Shown one piece after another: positions 10,490 through 21,121 of a DNA stretch of 64,000 bases. The stretch covers positions 2,639,430 through 2,703,429 of the forward strand of contig QXEO01000734.1 of NCBI GenBank assembly GCA_007115705.1. Reading direction: 5' to 3'. Position numbers and translations under genes: made by a program. The notes beneath the pieces were generated by a model, which saw nothing but the letters and a program-made list of their open reading frames with translations, ran no database searches and was not told the origin of the DNA. This stretch comes from Dactylis glomerata (taxonomy: Eukaryota; Streptophyta; Magnoliopsida; Poales; Poaceae). Within the stretch, counting starts at the first letter, position 1. Every line of letters begins with the position of its first letter.

Positions 10490-11742
10490 CTCACAAACAC
10501 ATCCATTTCCTTCTTCTCCAACTCCGTCGCCGGCCGGTGAGGGCAAGCAAGAGGCGATCTCGCCTACTGATCGGTGCGCTTTCCTCTGTAAATGTCTGGA
10601 GGCCTTCCGTGTTTCGTCGTCTACTTTTTGAAGCTGTGCTCCTCATCCCCGTCGCCGGAGAAGAAGCTGCGCTCCTGCACCGGAGGGTTCATCAACGAAG
10701 GTATATAGTATATAGTAGACCGTGGATCGGTAGATGTATGTATATACACATGTGCGCAACCGATGTTGTCCATGTTGCCGCGCTTGGGCGATATCAGCTC
10801 TTGCATGATTCTGTCGCCGTTTCGATCTGTTCTAGTGATCGCCGTTCTGTAGGTGACTGGCTTAGATTCGAGCACTGGTGTGCATAAGCACAAAACTCTC
10901 TGTTCACCACCTAGAGAACTGATCCATAGGGTCATATGTATACGTGGGACCCTGTAGGATTATATATGTTTGTCACCAAGATGCAGTTTGATAACCCTTA
11001 TGATTTATCTTAAAAGAGTAAAGATAGCAGTAATATAACCAAGATGAGACAGTGCATGCTCATAAGCGCGCCTGCATCTCTACTTGTTTGATTTTTTTTT
11101 ATGCTAGAACACAAGGAATCTATTAAAACAGACTTAATATCGTGTTATTTGATTTTTATTTAATGCTAGAACACAATGAATCAATTTAAACAGACTTGAT
11201 CATGTTAAGTCGATATGCTTTCTTAATTGCAAATATAAGTCGAGGTGTTCTTCTTTTTGTTGCAGTAGATATGGCTGATTCATCCCTGACATGAGCTGTA
11301 CTCGCAGGTTGAAACTAGTCCTTTCAAGGCTTGCACATCAAAAAATCTGAAGAACTTTTGGAAGGATCTGCAGGAGCTGTCGAACAAAACCGAAAAGGTA
11401 TCCTATGGGACAAAAACATATTTCCTCCAACTTGCGCCGTTGTACGATTGCACGCTAAAAGCTGTCTCATATATGTACAAGCCAACATTTCGTATAAAAT
11501 AGTAGTGATAAGCAGTACTGCATCTGATCTGCAACCGTCCAAGGGGGTGCAGTAGAAGACGGGAGGAATTGAAATAAAATACAGTATGTTGTAGTATAGT
11601 GCAGTTCTAGAAGAACAGTTCCCTGAATAAATGATCAACAGTTGTGGTACATATGTCCACATTAATGAATATGAAGTTAATTACGCCCATGTTTGCATCG
11701 CTTTCTAATCTATTTTCTGAACTGTTGATGCTGATGTTTCAG
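10490..11742 (+). other. Leader region of the NPF gene with proposed 5' exons and introns
   Basis: A first exon can end at 10700 (donor GTATATAG). A second can run from 11266 (after TTTTTGTTGCAG) to 11397 (donor GTATCC). The acceptor TTTCAG at 11742 precedes the coding exon. The boundaries rest on splice signals alone. A small ATG frame begins at 10597 in the first exon and stays open to its donor. If 10700 is joined directly to 11743, that frame continues into the transporter start, which would lengthen the N-terminus. Confidence 0.45.
11088..11210 (+). repeat. Tandem duplication of ~60 bp in the NPF leader intron
   Basis: Two adjacent imperfect copies share TTTATGCTAGAACACAA-like and TTAAAACAGACTT-like blocks. 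They lie between the two proposed leader exons and have no evident role. Confidence 0.6.
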
Positions 11743-11756
11743 AAAACGCACTGAAG

Positions 11757-13711
11757 ATGGTGATGGCTTCCAACATCGACGACTCGAAGACCATATCTCT
11801 CATCACTGAAGATGGGTCAATGGACAGGCGGGGAAACCCGGCAGTCAAAGCAAAAACTGGGAAATGGAAATCATCCATCCTGCTGCTAGGTAAAAAAACA
11901 CTAAAAATCATGCTCAGTTTTGGTCAAACATCTATGAACAAACTGGATCGAGAATTTGATCTCTGCTCCTGACGATGCAGTGAACTACGGGCTTGTGACT
12001 TGCGCCTTCTTCGGCGTGGGTGTGAACCTGGTGGTGTTCCTCCGGCGGGTGCTCCACCAGGACAACGCCGAGGCTGCCAACAGCATCAGCAAATGGACCG
12101 GCACCGTCTACATCTTCTCCCTCATCGGCGCCTTCATGAGCGACTCCTACTGGGGCCGCTACATCACATGCGCCATCTTCCAGATGATCTACGTCACGGT
12201 ACGCTCGATTTGGACGAATCACAATGATCGATAAATTCTGAACTTACGAATGTTCCCAGTTCTGAACTTCTGAGCTTCTCAATTCTGAACAGGGTCTGGT
12301 GATACTGTCGCTCGCGTCGTGGTTCCTGCTGGTGAAGCCGTCAGGGTGCGGCGACCCGGAGACGCAGTGCGAGCCGCCGTCGACGGCGGGGGTGGCGCTG
12401 TTCTACCTGTCCACGTACATGATCGCGTTCGGCAACGGCGGGTACCAGCCGTCCATCGCCACGCTGGGCTCGGACCAGTTCGACGAGACGGACCCGGACG
12501 AGGCGCGCTCCAAGGTCGCCTTTTTTAGCTACTTCTACCTGGCGCTCAACGTCGGCTCCCTCTTCTCCAACACGGTGCTGGTCTACTACGAGGACGCCGG
12601 CCAGTGGGTCATGGGGTTCTGGGTCTCGGCCGCCGCCGCGACGCTGGCGCTCGTGCTCTTCCTCCTCGGCACCCCCAACTACCGCTACTTCAAGCCCAGC
12701 GGCAACCCTCTGACACGCATCGCGCAGGTGCTCGTCGCCGCGTGCCGCAAGTGGCGCGCCGACGCGCCCACCCGCGGCGAGCTGCTCCACGAGCTGGACG
12801 GCGACGACTCTTACAAGGAGGCGGGTATCAGGAAGATCTTGCACAGCGACCAGCTCAGGTACCTCGACAAGGCCGCGACGGTGACCGAGGAGGAGTACAG
12901 CGATGGAGAGAACTTGAAAAACCCGTGGAGGCTCTGTACGGTGACGCAGGTGGAGGAGGTGAAGTGCATCCTGAAGATGCTGCCCATCTGGCTGTGCACC
13001 ATCGTCTACTCCGTGGTGTTCACCCAGATGGCGTCGCTCTTCGTGGAGCAGGGGACAACCATGAACACCACCATCGGGTCTTTCCACGTGCCGGCGGCGA
13101 GCATGTCGGTGTTCGACATCCTCAGCGTGCTGACGTTCATCGCTATCTACCGGCGCGTGCTGGTGCCGGTCATGGCGAGGCTGTCCGGGAACCCTCAGGG
13201 GCTCACGGAGCTTCAGCGCATGGGCGTCGGGCTGGTGATCGGCATGGCGGCGATGGTGGTGGCGGGCGTGGTGGAGGTGGAGCGGCTGAAGCGGGTGCCC
13301 GCGTCCGCGCCGGACCAGCCGAGCTCCCTGAGCGTTCTGTGGCAGATGCCGCAGTACGCGCTGATCGGGGCTTCGGAGGTGTTCATGTACGTGGGGCAGC
13401 TGGAGTTCTTTAACGGGCAGGCGCCCGACGGCGTCAAGAGCTTCGGCAGCTCGCTCTGCATGGCATCCATCTCGCTCGGGAACTACGTCAGCATCATGCT
13501 CGTCAGCGTGGTCACCACCCTCACCGCCGGGGACAGGAGGCCCGGGTGGATCCCAGGGAACCTCAACTCCGGCCACCTCGACAGGTTCTACTTCCTTCTT
13601 GCCGCGCTCTCGCTCGTCGACCTCGCCGTGTACGTGGCCTGCGCGATGTGGTACAAGGGCATCAAGCTCGACAACAACGGAGAGGGGGGAAAAGTGCCCG
13701 TGCACGTTTAG
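11757..13711 (+). CDS. NPF/PTR-family proton-coupled transporter, NPF7 (NRT1.5/NRT1.8)-like
   Basis: Three exons join in frame to 589 residues, normal for the family: 11757-11889, 11981-12198 and 12293-13711, with GT-AG introns. The chosen ATG has a strong context (AAGATGG). The protein has the major-facilitator layout of about 12 membrane helices with a hydrophilic loop after helix 6. Visible family motifs are SDSYWGRY, FYLALNVGSL and QLEFFNGQAPDGVKS. From recalled sequences the closest clade is NPF7, whose Arabidopsis members move nitrate or potassium in root vasculature; the substrate here is inference. The ExxER proton-coupling motif of helix 1 is absent: the aligned stretch reads NYGLVTCAFFG, a loss also known for NRT1.5. 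Exon 3 is strongly GC-biased, so its antisense is open by chance. No break was found. Confidence 0.93.
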
Positions 13712-15990
13712 GCCTATAGGCGTAATCCTATTAAAAACATAATAATAAGGACGTGTTCGGATGTTCCCCCGTTTCTATCTTCCCCAAATCCTCGTGTGGA
13801 CGAACAACAACGACTTTAGCAAGAAGATGAGAAGAGAAGAAGTACCAGGGAAAGAGATGAAGTACCAGGGTCAGCAGATCAAGCGGGCGTTGTTGAGCAG
13901 CCCCACTGCACACAATGAGGATCTTGTGCTGGAACTGTCATGGTCTATCTAGGGTTAGACAGGATGATTGGTGAGCTTCGCTGGTTAGTGAAAGTTCATC
14001 AACCCACCGACCCTTCTCTTCTTCTCTGAAACGAAGATGAAGGATACCAGAATGCGGAATTTTATGTGGTCTCTTGTGTATTCTGGGTGTTTTGCTATTA
14101 GCAGTATCGGGTTGAGTGGTGGCTTTAGCCTTGTTTTCATTATCCTATGTAGTTCATATCACACCTGAGATGTGAAGTGTGTGGCGTGCAATCTTATGAA
14201 GAACCCCACCGGGAATTAAGTCATGAATTCTAGGTTTTCCTTCGTTTTATGCAAGCACAATGGAATGGGTCTTGTTATGTTGCAGCAATTTCAACTATAT
14301 TCTTAGTCAAGATGAACATGTGGGTCCTCGAGATCGAATTCAGTTGCAGATCAATGCGTTCCAGGATTGCTTGCAGGACTGTGAGTTGATGGACTTGGAT
14401 ATGAAGGTCCAAAATCACGTGGTGCAATCGTCAAGATGTGGACAATCATGAAGGTTCGGTTGGATCGTGTTGTTGCAAATGGTGACTTCTCTAATTGTTT
14501 TGAAAATAGTATGGTGGAGAACCTCATTACCCTTGATGAATAGATGCACTTACGGTTGTGAGGCTAGGCTCAACCCTCAACCCGTAAGAAATACTCACAC
14601 ATGATTAGATCAACAATCATAAATATTATATCACAAATTGATTAATATATAATAGATAATCTTACAATGTCACCAATCATGGTATAATCAAAATTACAAA
14701 GTAAAGGATGAAGAAGATGGTGATGACTCTGATGGTGGGCGGTGGCGGGTGCTTTCTTGCTCCGATGACCTATGGACCTTCAAAATAAAAATTAGGTTTG
14801 ACGAGACGATGCCACTGACACATGGTACCGTTGGATCGTTTGGGCGGGCCGGACCATACCAGTGCTCGTTAAATCTCATGTCGCTTGTCTCCGAGGCCTA
14901 GTTGACTTGGGAATAATCCTGGCTCGTCATTATTCTAAAAAAATGATTGAAGGATCCTGATTATGATGTGTACAGTTTGCTCTTTTACTGTAGTGGTAGA
15001 TTAGATTATGTCTATTTTACCATATTTTGGAACGAAATCTACTATATACTAAAAGCACCATACAGGGGTCTAAAATAGAGACACCATGCTGATCCACATC
15101 CTCTAAATTAATTTTGAGAGTTAGATCTAAAATATGTGGTTAGGATTTAAAGCCTATAGGTGTTACGGAAAAAATTGTCACGCATGGAACCTGTCACGGA
15201 AATAAACCAGCGGACACTTTGCACGTACAAGTAAAAGAAAAAGAAAAAGGATCTGTCGACTCAACATACATGTGTATGATCAAATATTTGTGGTCAATAT
15301 TTGATTTTTTGTTGTTACAAAGTCATGTTCCCTTACATATGTTTTTCCTCGCACCACACAGGCTACCGTGTCGTCACGCACCTGGCCGCGCCGTATTCTA
15401 CTACTGCAGCGTATTCTCACGGACACTTCCGATGCTGCCGTATTCCAATCTCTCAATCAGTATAAGCATGCTGCTGCCGTTATTGCTGTATTCGTCTGGG
15501 ACCTTCAGCTGATCCGCCGGTCTAGAGTCTCATCAGCGTGGTAAGGTTTGATCTTGCCTCATGCATGTATACACCATGCGGACATGTAAAATAGATCAAC
15601 TGATGAAATTCAGAAATACACAGTGTGGACATACCATGTACATAGCCACTTTGCCCGCCAAACCAAACTAAAAAATTATGTCCACGTCTCTATCTCTCCA
15701 ATGCTACTAGCAAGTACCCAGTGCAGCGAACGGCGATTCCATCGTGCATGTAGGGACTTAGCCCCGAGACCGTCAACTGGCCACTGGTGATTCCAGAGGG
15801 TATGTATGAACCTAGCTAGCCATATCCAGTGACCGGAGTCGTTAAAATGTAATGTTGTTCTTGCGTGAAATCATCCAACCACCGGCGATTCCCTCACGCA
15901 CATATATGTGTCTAGCCTGATGGCCGGGTTCGTTAACTGCTGATGTTATTTTGTTTCTAACGATCCATGGCCAAAACTCCACAGTGTCGA
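13712..15990. other. Intergenic stretch after the NPF gene
   Basis: The first few hundred bases probably include the NPF 3' UTR; an AATAATAA-like signal lies near 13739. Beyond this I found only AT-rich sequence with short open frames of no recognisable content, and stretches resembling MITE interiors (15050-15180) whose paired ends I could not establish. Confidence 0.35.
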
Positions 15991-16189
15991 TGCCCTGTGT
16001 CCCGATCGTGTGCCTTCTTGGCCGGTGTTTGGACAAGGTGTGTGCTTGTGTGCTTCGGGTGTGCGTTATACGCCGCTTGGCTTCATGTGTATGGTTTTCG
16101 GGTCCGGTTTTCCTTATAAACTGGATTATGTTTCTCTTGTAAACTTAATACAATGACGCGCAGCTCTCCTGCTTGTTCTCAAAAAAAAA
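15991..16189 (+). mobile_element. 5'-truncated LINE 3' tail with target duplication
   Basis: About 199 bp ending in a run of nine A residues is bracketed by CTCCACAGTGTCGA at 15977-15990 and again at 16190-16203. The 3' part (AATACAATGACGCGCAGCTC then TCCTGCTTGTTCTC and poly-A) matches the 3' end I recall for Triticeae L1-type LINEs. A poly-A tail, 5' truncation and a 14-bp target duplication together are the signature of target-primed reverse transcription. Confidence 0.75.
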
Positions 16190-16389
16190 CTCCACAGTGT
16201 CGACATACATTTATGGTGGCCTTCCAAAGAAGCCAGGTTCTCCTTGCTCTCTCACTTTCTAGGGTTTCGACGATAGATATCCATCTCTAAATTATGCATT
16301 GATATATATCATGCACTTTAATTCCGCAAGAGAAAATTAAGTTGACGGACATCATTCATGAAACTCTAGAACATTAAACTATGTATAAT

Positions 16390-16740
16390 GATTTACGGTT
16401 CTGCTGTGGCAGTGTTTTGGGACAATCTGCTGCCGTGGCAGAACCCGCTGCCACGCCCAAAACTCACCACGTGGTCACCCTTTAGCACCGGTCCGTAACA
16501 CGAACCGGTGCTAAAGATCCTCCCACCAGGGCATGTGGTCGCGGCCACATGGAGCCCCTTTAACACCGGCCATAATGATTGAAACACGTTGATGTACACA
16601 TACAACAAACCATTATATTACACAACATCGTCATGAATATAGAGATCGAAGTGACATCTTTTATTGTGCTTGGTCGAACATATTACATAATGTTACACGT
16701 TCATGCATATATACAATATAATTTCTATTACGATCCCTAT
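16390..16740 (-). mobile_element. Terminal part of decayed CACTA copy A with subterminal repeats
   Basis: This lies beyond the 3' end of the protease-like exons below, on the minus strand. It holds an inverted pair of CTTTAGCACCGG and CCGGTGCTAAAG at about 16480-16517 and another partial copy near 16560. Such motifs crowd the ends of grass CACTA elements. A clean CACTA terminus was not found, so the edge is approximate. Confidence 0.45.
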
Positions 16741-17240
16741 TGTCCAAAATTGTATAGCCGATGGTATTCTCCGGTTGGTGCTATGACCTCTTCAAGTAAG
16801 AATCCTGCCAATTTTTCTTGAATTGCTCGTAAACGCTTGGTTGCTAGAAGACCGTCCCGCATCCGTTCGATCTAATTTAAAGAAGGGGTCTATATATATA
16901 TATATATATGAATGAAACTCAACACAATTGATGGTAATAAAATTGTGAATATTGTTTGCCTACTCAAAGTTGTTCTAAAATTCTTCCCTTCTCACAGGTC
17001 GTCTGTCGAATGAACTCAAAAACATAGAATGCATATAAATTATTCCCGTCTGCTTGAGTCAAGCACTTTACGAGAACATAGTTCAATAAAAATAATACTC
17101 AAGGATGATAATGGTATTGAAACTAGAATCAAAGAGATGCATGGACCTAGCTAGTAGTAATTATCGGTAGTTGTCAAAATTCAAGCTCCTCTTTCCACTC
17201 ACCCGATGCCTTCTTCGTGAACCGTTTCCAAGCCCTGCCG
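16738..17240 (-). pseudogene. Ulp1-like (C48 peptidase) C-terminal exons of a CACTA element, copy A
   Basis: Minus-strand exons can be read in order: a block with KAWKRFTKKASGEWKEELEF, then one with NNLYAFYVFEFIRQTTCEK, then a last exon with MRDGLLATKRLRAIQEKL and AGFLLEEVIAPTGEYH. CACTA elements of grasses often carry such a protein, related to SUMO proteases. In family members I recall, the catalytic block reads like NLCGYYVCEF; here both cysteines are replaced (Y and F), so the enzyme would be inactive. A TA microsatellite at about 16889-16910 lies in the intron before the last exon. Confidence 0.6.
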
Positions 17241-17479
17241 GACAAAGAAAATAAATAAATAAGTTATTAATTACTTGATATCAGAAAATAAACGAAAGTT
17301 GCCGATATAGTGCCATAATGATTGAAATTACATCCGGAGTGTATCAATCATGTCCCCCACGCCTCAAGGGATTTATGTTTTGAGTGCATGACTTCTACTC
17401 GTCCTCGGTCAGGTTGAGTAACTAGCAGAATAAAGTGATACATGTGTACACGCATAACTCATCAATTACATTTAACATA

Positions 17480-18083
17480 CTCAAGGGGTCTTCGGACGAT
17501 ATCCCCGCGAGTGGATTTTTTAGTCATAGATGCAGTTGGATTACGTCTATGTATTTTGTCGTAATGCCCAGAGTAAGCCTCATAGTGATCCTCGTGATGT
17601 ATGTACGTTATCTTTACTCTATCAATTGCCCAACTGTAATTTGTTTACCTAGCATGCTTTATTTATATTATGGAGAGACACCACTAGTGAACTGTGGACC
17701 CCGGTTCAATTTCCTTTACATAGCTTTACCGTTTACTTTACTTGCAATACTATTATCCTTTTACCACTTGATACGCTCATTCCTTTGTTTACAGCAAACC
17801 GGTGAGATTGACAACCTCATCGTAAGTTGGGATCAAAGTATTTATTTGTGTTGTGTGCAGGTTTCATGTTGTTGCTAGGTGAAGACACACCAACAAGTCG
17901 GCTGGCGCCATTGTCCGGAGTGTCACGAAGCTAGCAAGCATCACATTCTTAAGTTTGGCTCTCTCCTACTGGATTGATTACCTTGGTTTCATAACTGAGG
18001 GAAAACTTGCTGCTGTGCTCATCACACGTTCTCTTGGGGTTCCCAACTGGTCGGTCATTTACATCATCAACACCGCACCATCA
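17480..18083 (+). mobile_element. Truncated LTR end of an Athila/Sabrina-like gypsy element
   Basis: Typical landmarks of grass gypsy LTR ends occur in order: GGAGAGACACCACTAGTGAA, GGTGAGATTGACAACCTCAT, TACCTTGGTTTCATAACTGA and GGGAAAACTTGCTGCTGTGC. The fragment stops at about 18083 where CACTA coding sequence resumes. No internal region, primer site or target duplication is preserved. It splits copy A of the CACTA genes. Confidence 0.6.
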
Positions 18084-19059
18084 GCTTGCCAGACTTGTAG
18101 CCTCCTTGCCCCATAGTATGGTGATACTTCTTTTTAGTACCATTTTTCTTATTTATTTCTGACCTTTTCTTAGCTTCCTCCGATGTCTTGTACTCCACAA
18201 ATGCGTCCCAGTGGTCTCTTATCTTCTCAAAGGCTCTAGTGAACACCGGAGTCTTTTCTTTCTGGACATAATCCTTGTCCAATCTTTTCTTCCAGTTGTT
18301 GAATTATGTTGCCATCTTCAAAAGAGTCCACTTCTTGACTTTTCTCTCTATGATATTCAGATCACGATTGTCCTCATCTGGATCCTCCTGATTTGGTTCC
18401 TCCTCATTTCTATCCACCTCATTTGGATCCACCTCCGGCGCCGGTAGGGTGAAATTTACCATGAGCTTCTTCCAAAGAATATTTTTGAATCTCTTCTTGA
18501 CAAAACTAACTGGTTCCATCTTTGTCTTCTTCCATTCTTGAATGGTGATCGGAATATTGTCCCTAACAATAACTCCGCATTGTCTTACTTTTTTTTGCAT
18601 GAGCTGCGGGAGCAATCGGTTCGCCATCTTCACCGATTTCTTCGATCTTGTACCTTTCATGTTCTTCCAACCTTCTGGCTGGACCTCTTTTATTTACAGA
18701 AGATTGGCTCAATCCAGAGAGCTAAAAGAAGAAAGAGCGTTAATATATATATATACACAAATCAAATAATCCATCTAGACAGTAGAGGCTTAATTAATTA
18801 ATATATATACCTCGCCAAACTTTGTAATATTTAAGGTTTCACCAGAGTTGTCGGCTTCTCCCTCATTGGTGTCATCGCCTTCTTCCCCATCGGAGCCATC
18901 TCTTTGGTCTTGCTCATCTCCCTCATTGGAGCCATCTCTTCGGTTCTGGTCATCTCCCTCACCGCAGTTGTTCGGAAACAGTGAGGTGACATCGTCGTCT
19001 CCATCGCGGATCATGTGCTTGATCAGGTTTTCCTTTTCTTCATCTCTTCCGAGTTCCAT
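18084..19059 (-). pseudogene. CACTA-associated Transposase_24-like gene, copy A, truncated
   Basis: The first exon begins with ATG at 19059 (MELGRDEEKENLIKHMI), continues as a strongly acidic stretch and ends at a GT donor at 18810. The second exon starts at 18721 and encodes PARRLEEHERYKIEE, a conserved core IPITIQEWKKTKMEPVSFVK and a Glu/Asp-rich linker. A later block encodes LDKDYVQKEKTPVFTRAFEK and HHTMGQGGYKSGK. This is the plant En/Spm-type protein family of Pfam Transposase_24. The ORF is broken by frame changes and cut off at 18084 by LTR sequence. It resembles the split copy B almost base for base. Confidence 0.7.
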
Positions 19060-19095
19060 AGTTTCTGCAAAGACTTACAAGTTATTGTAATGCTA

Positions 19096-19445
19096 CAAAC
19101 ACAGCTATTTTCTATTTTCTAATCCCTATTTTTCTATTTTGCTATTTCTATTTCGAAAAATCCCATTTCTACTTCTAAAAATCCTATTTCAATTTCTAAA
19201 AGTTATATTTCTATTTCTAAAAATCATATTTCTATTTCTAACCCTAAATCCTATTTCTCTAACCCTAAAAATCCTATTTCTATTTCTAAGAAAACAAAAT
19301 ACTATTTCTATTTCTAACCCTAACCCTAAATCCTATTTATATTTCTAACCCTAAAAATCCTATTTCTATTTTTAACCCTAGCCCTAAATCCTATTTTTAT
19401 TTCTAACCCTAAAAATCCTATTTCTATTTCTAAGAAAAAAATTAA
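19096..19445. repeat. Low-complexity tract with telomere-like motifs (CACTA copy A flank)
   Basis: Degenerate repeats of TTTCTATTTCTAAAAATCC alternate with AACCCTAACCCTAAA, which resembles the plant telomere unit CCCTAAA. The tract lies just upstream of the copy A start codon. The same kind of tract precedes copy B, so it belongs to the element and is not a chromosome end. Confidence 0.7.
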
Positions 19446-19637
19446 CCCTAATTAAATTCTTACCTTTTTCTTCTCTGCAAGGCATCGGAGGCGGGCTCGG
19501 GCCATGGCGGAACGGGCGTCGGCAGCAGCGGGCGCGGGCAGAGGCGACGGTGCGCAGGCGCGGGCATAGGCGGCGGTGCGCAGGCGCAGGCACAGGCGGC
19601 GCCGCGGCTGGTCATGATGTTTTGTAAAAATCATTTC

Positions 19638-20443
19638 TAGGTTCACAATATGCTATTTTATCAGAGATCCACCACAAGTTTAGCGAGACTCAACCCCGGG
19701 CTAAGAAACTTCATGCCCGCTGTTTTGAATATAATTTCAAATAGGCATAAGAATTTCAAAAACAATCCAACCAATGTGAAACCTTCGTGTGGTATCATAT
19801 TATGTGTTATAGTTTCAAGGAAAAATATTAAACTTAGAAAATTGCAAACATCACAAAAAAACCTTCACAAAATGAGCTATCATGTTCGATGTTTCATGGC
19901 TTTTAGGCCAAATGAACAATGTTATGGCTAGAATCGTGGCATAGTTTGTCATAATGTTCCCATATTGTGCACACATGTGCATCTTGGGATGGCTTACGAT
20001 GTTGTAGAAGGAAGTTTTCCTTTTTCATCGCACGAAAAAGCCATTTTCCATTTTTGAGGTGCAAAAAATGGGGTGTTTTTTGAAGCAACCACCAAATTAA
20101 AGTTTTACATTGGTACTAAACCATTTTTCAAAAATACTAGACCACCTTATATGGAAAATTTCTCAGCCGGTGTATCTGAAACATTTCCATCCACCCCTTA
20201 TGAAAAAGACAAATTCCTACCAAATCGGTAGGAGGCCCGCTAGATTTGAACTACATGTACATGATATAATGCTAATTATTTTAAAAAAATATTTTTAGGT
20301 TCACAATATGCTATTTTATCAGAGATCCACTGCAAGTTTAGCGAGGCTCAACCCTAGGCTAAGAATCTTCATGCCCACCGTTTTGAATATAGTTTAGGTT
20401 CACAACATGCTATTTAATTAGAGATCCAATACAAGTTTAGCGA
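19638..20443 (+). repeat. Dispersed direct repeats of ~97 bp
   Basis: AGGTTCACAATATGCTATTT starts nearly identical segments at about 19638-19735 and 20297-20393, with a third shorter copy at 20394-20443. Between them is AT-rich DNA without a gene. The GC-rich stretch at 19460-19620 just before also holds no supported frame. Confidence 0.6.
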
Positions 20444-20591
20444 GTAAAATACACATGCGTGCCATAAATTGCCTCATTTAATACATATGGTGACTTGTTT
20501 TCTAAAATGCCTTGGAGGCCATGAACCCTTCATCGCGTATGTCCCTTGATTATGATCGCTTCGGTCGTAACCATGGAGCATCTTCACGATT

Positions 20592-20682
20592 TAAAGTGAT
20601 GCTTGGATTAGTGTTCACTGTGAAGGCCGGAATTTCATCAAACTTATTTAAAGTGATGCTTGGGTTAGTGTTCACTGTGAAG
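20592..20682 (+). repeat. Short direct repeat pair
   Basis: TTTAAAGTGATGCTTGGATT and the following GTTCACTGTGAAG block occur at about 20592-20626 and again at 20648-20682 with one or two changes. No function is evident; the surroundings (20444-20984) contain no gene I can support. Confidence 0.55.
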
Positions 20683-20984
20683 CCAAATTAAAACAATGAA
20701 GATCTCAAAATAAAAGCCCCCCTCCTCTCTTCTTTGGGCAACATAATATCCACAACGCAAATCAATGCATCTTCTTCTATTGACATCATCACCCTCACCA
20801 AAATTGCCCTATTGCATTCGTTATTCCATTACAAATGCTTTCAGAATTTTGAACATAGGTATCACAAATGTTGGTATTTATTGTGCCACTACCTTCAGAA
20901 GTACCTCCTTTCTACCCATTGATAGAAATTTGTTCACCCACCAATAATTTAAGCACTCTCTCCACAAGATATTCAAACTAGTTG

Positions 20985-21116
20985 CTTCTATCTGGACCTA
21001 TCAATCAATGTAGTCCTGAGTATTTGTCCATCAAAGCTTTTCTCATAATATTTCGAGTTGTGCACACCTGTCGGGATATTTCTTCCTTTCGACGGGAAAC
21101 CCGATTTTCCACGGTT
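20985..21116 (-). pseudogene. CACTA copy B, distal fragment left of the chromovirus
   Basis: On the minus strand this continues the Transposase_24-like reading interrupted at 33939. The block expected after the H-x-G-x-T-R segment, with a PWK-x-GFP core, resumes directly across the insertion site. Stops follow soon after, so the tail is decayed. The assignment depends on joining host sequence over the TGGAG target duplication. Confidence 0.5.
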
Positions 21117-21121
21117 TGGAG

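Noticed and set aside
12604..13413. 269-codon plus-strand frame inside the NPF exon
   Set aside because: It is a shifted reading of the same exon with Ala/Arg/Gly/His bias and no domain.
12341..13705. 454-codon open frame antisense to the NPF exon
   Set aside because: It mirrors a very GC-rich coding exon, its protein is H/R/E/P-rich without motifs, and the plus strand clearly encodes a conserved transporter.
19096..19445. Possible true telomere or subtelomere
   Set aside because: The CCCTAAA motifs are degenerate, mixed with another repeat and present at two places beside the same transposon gene.
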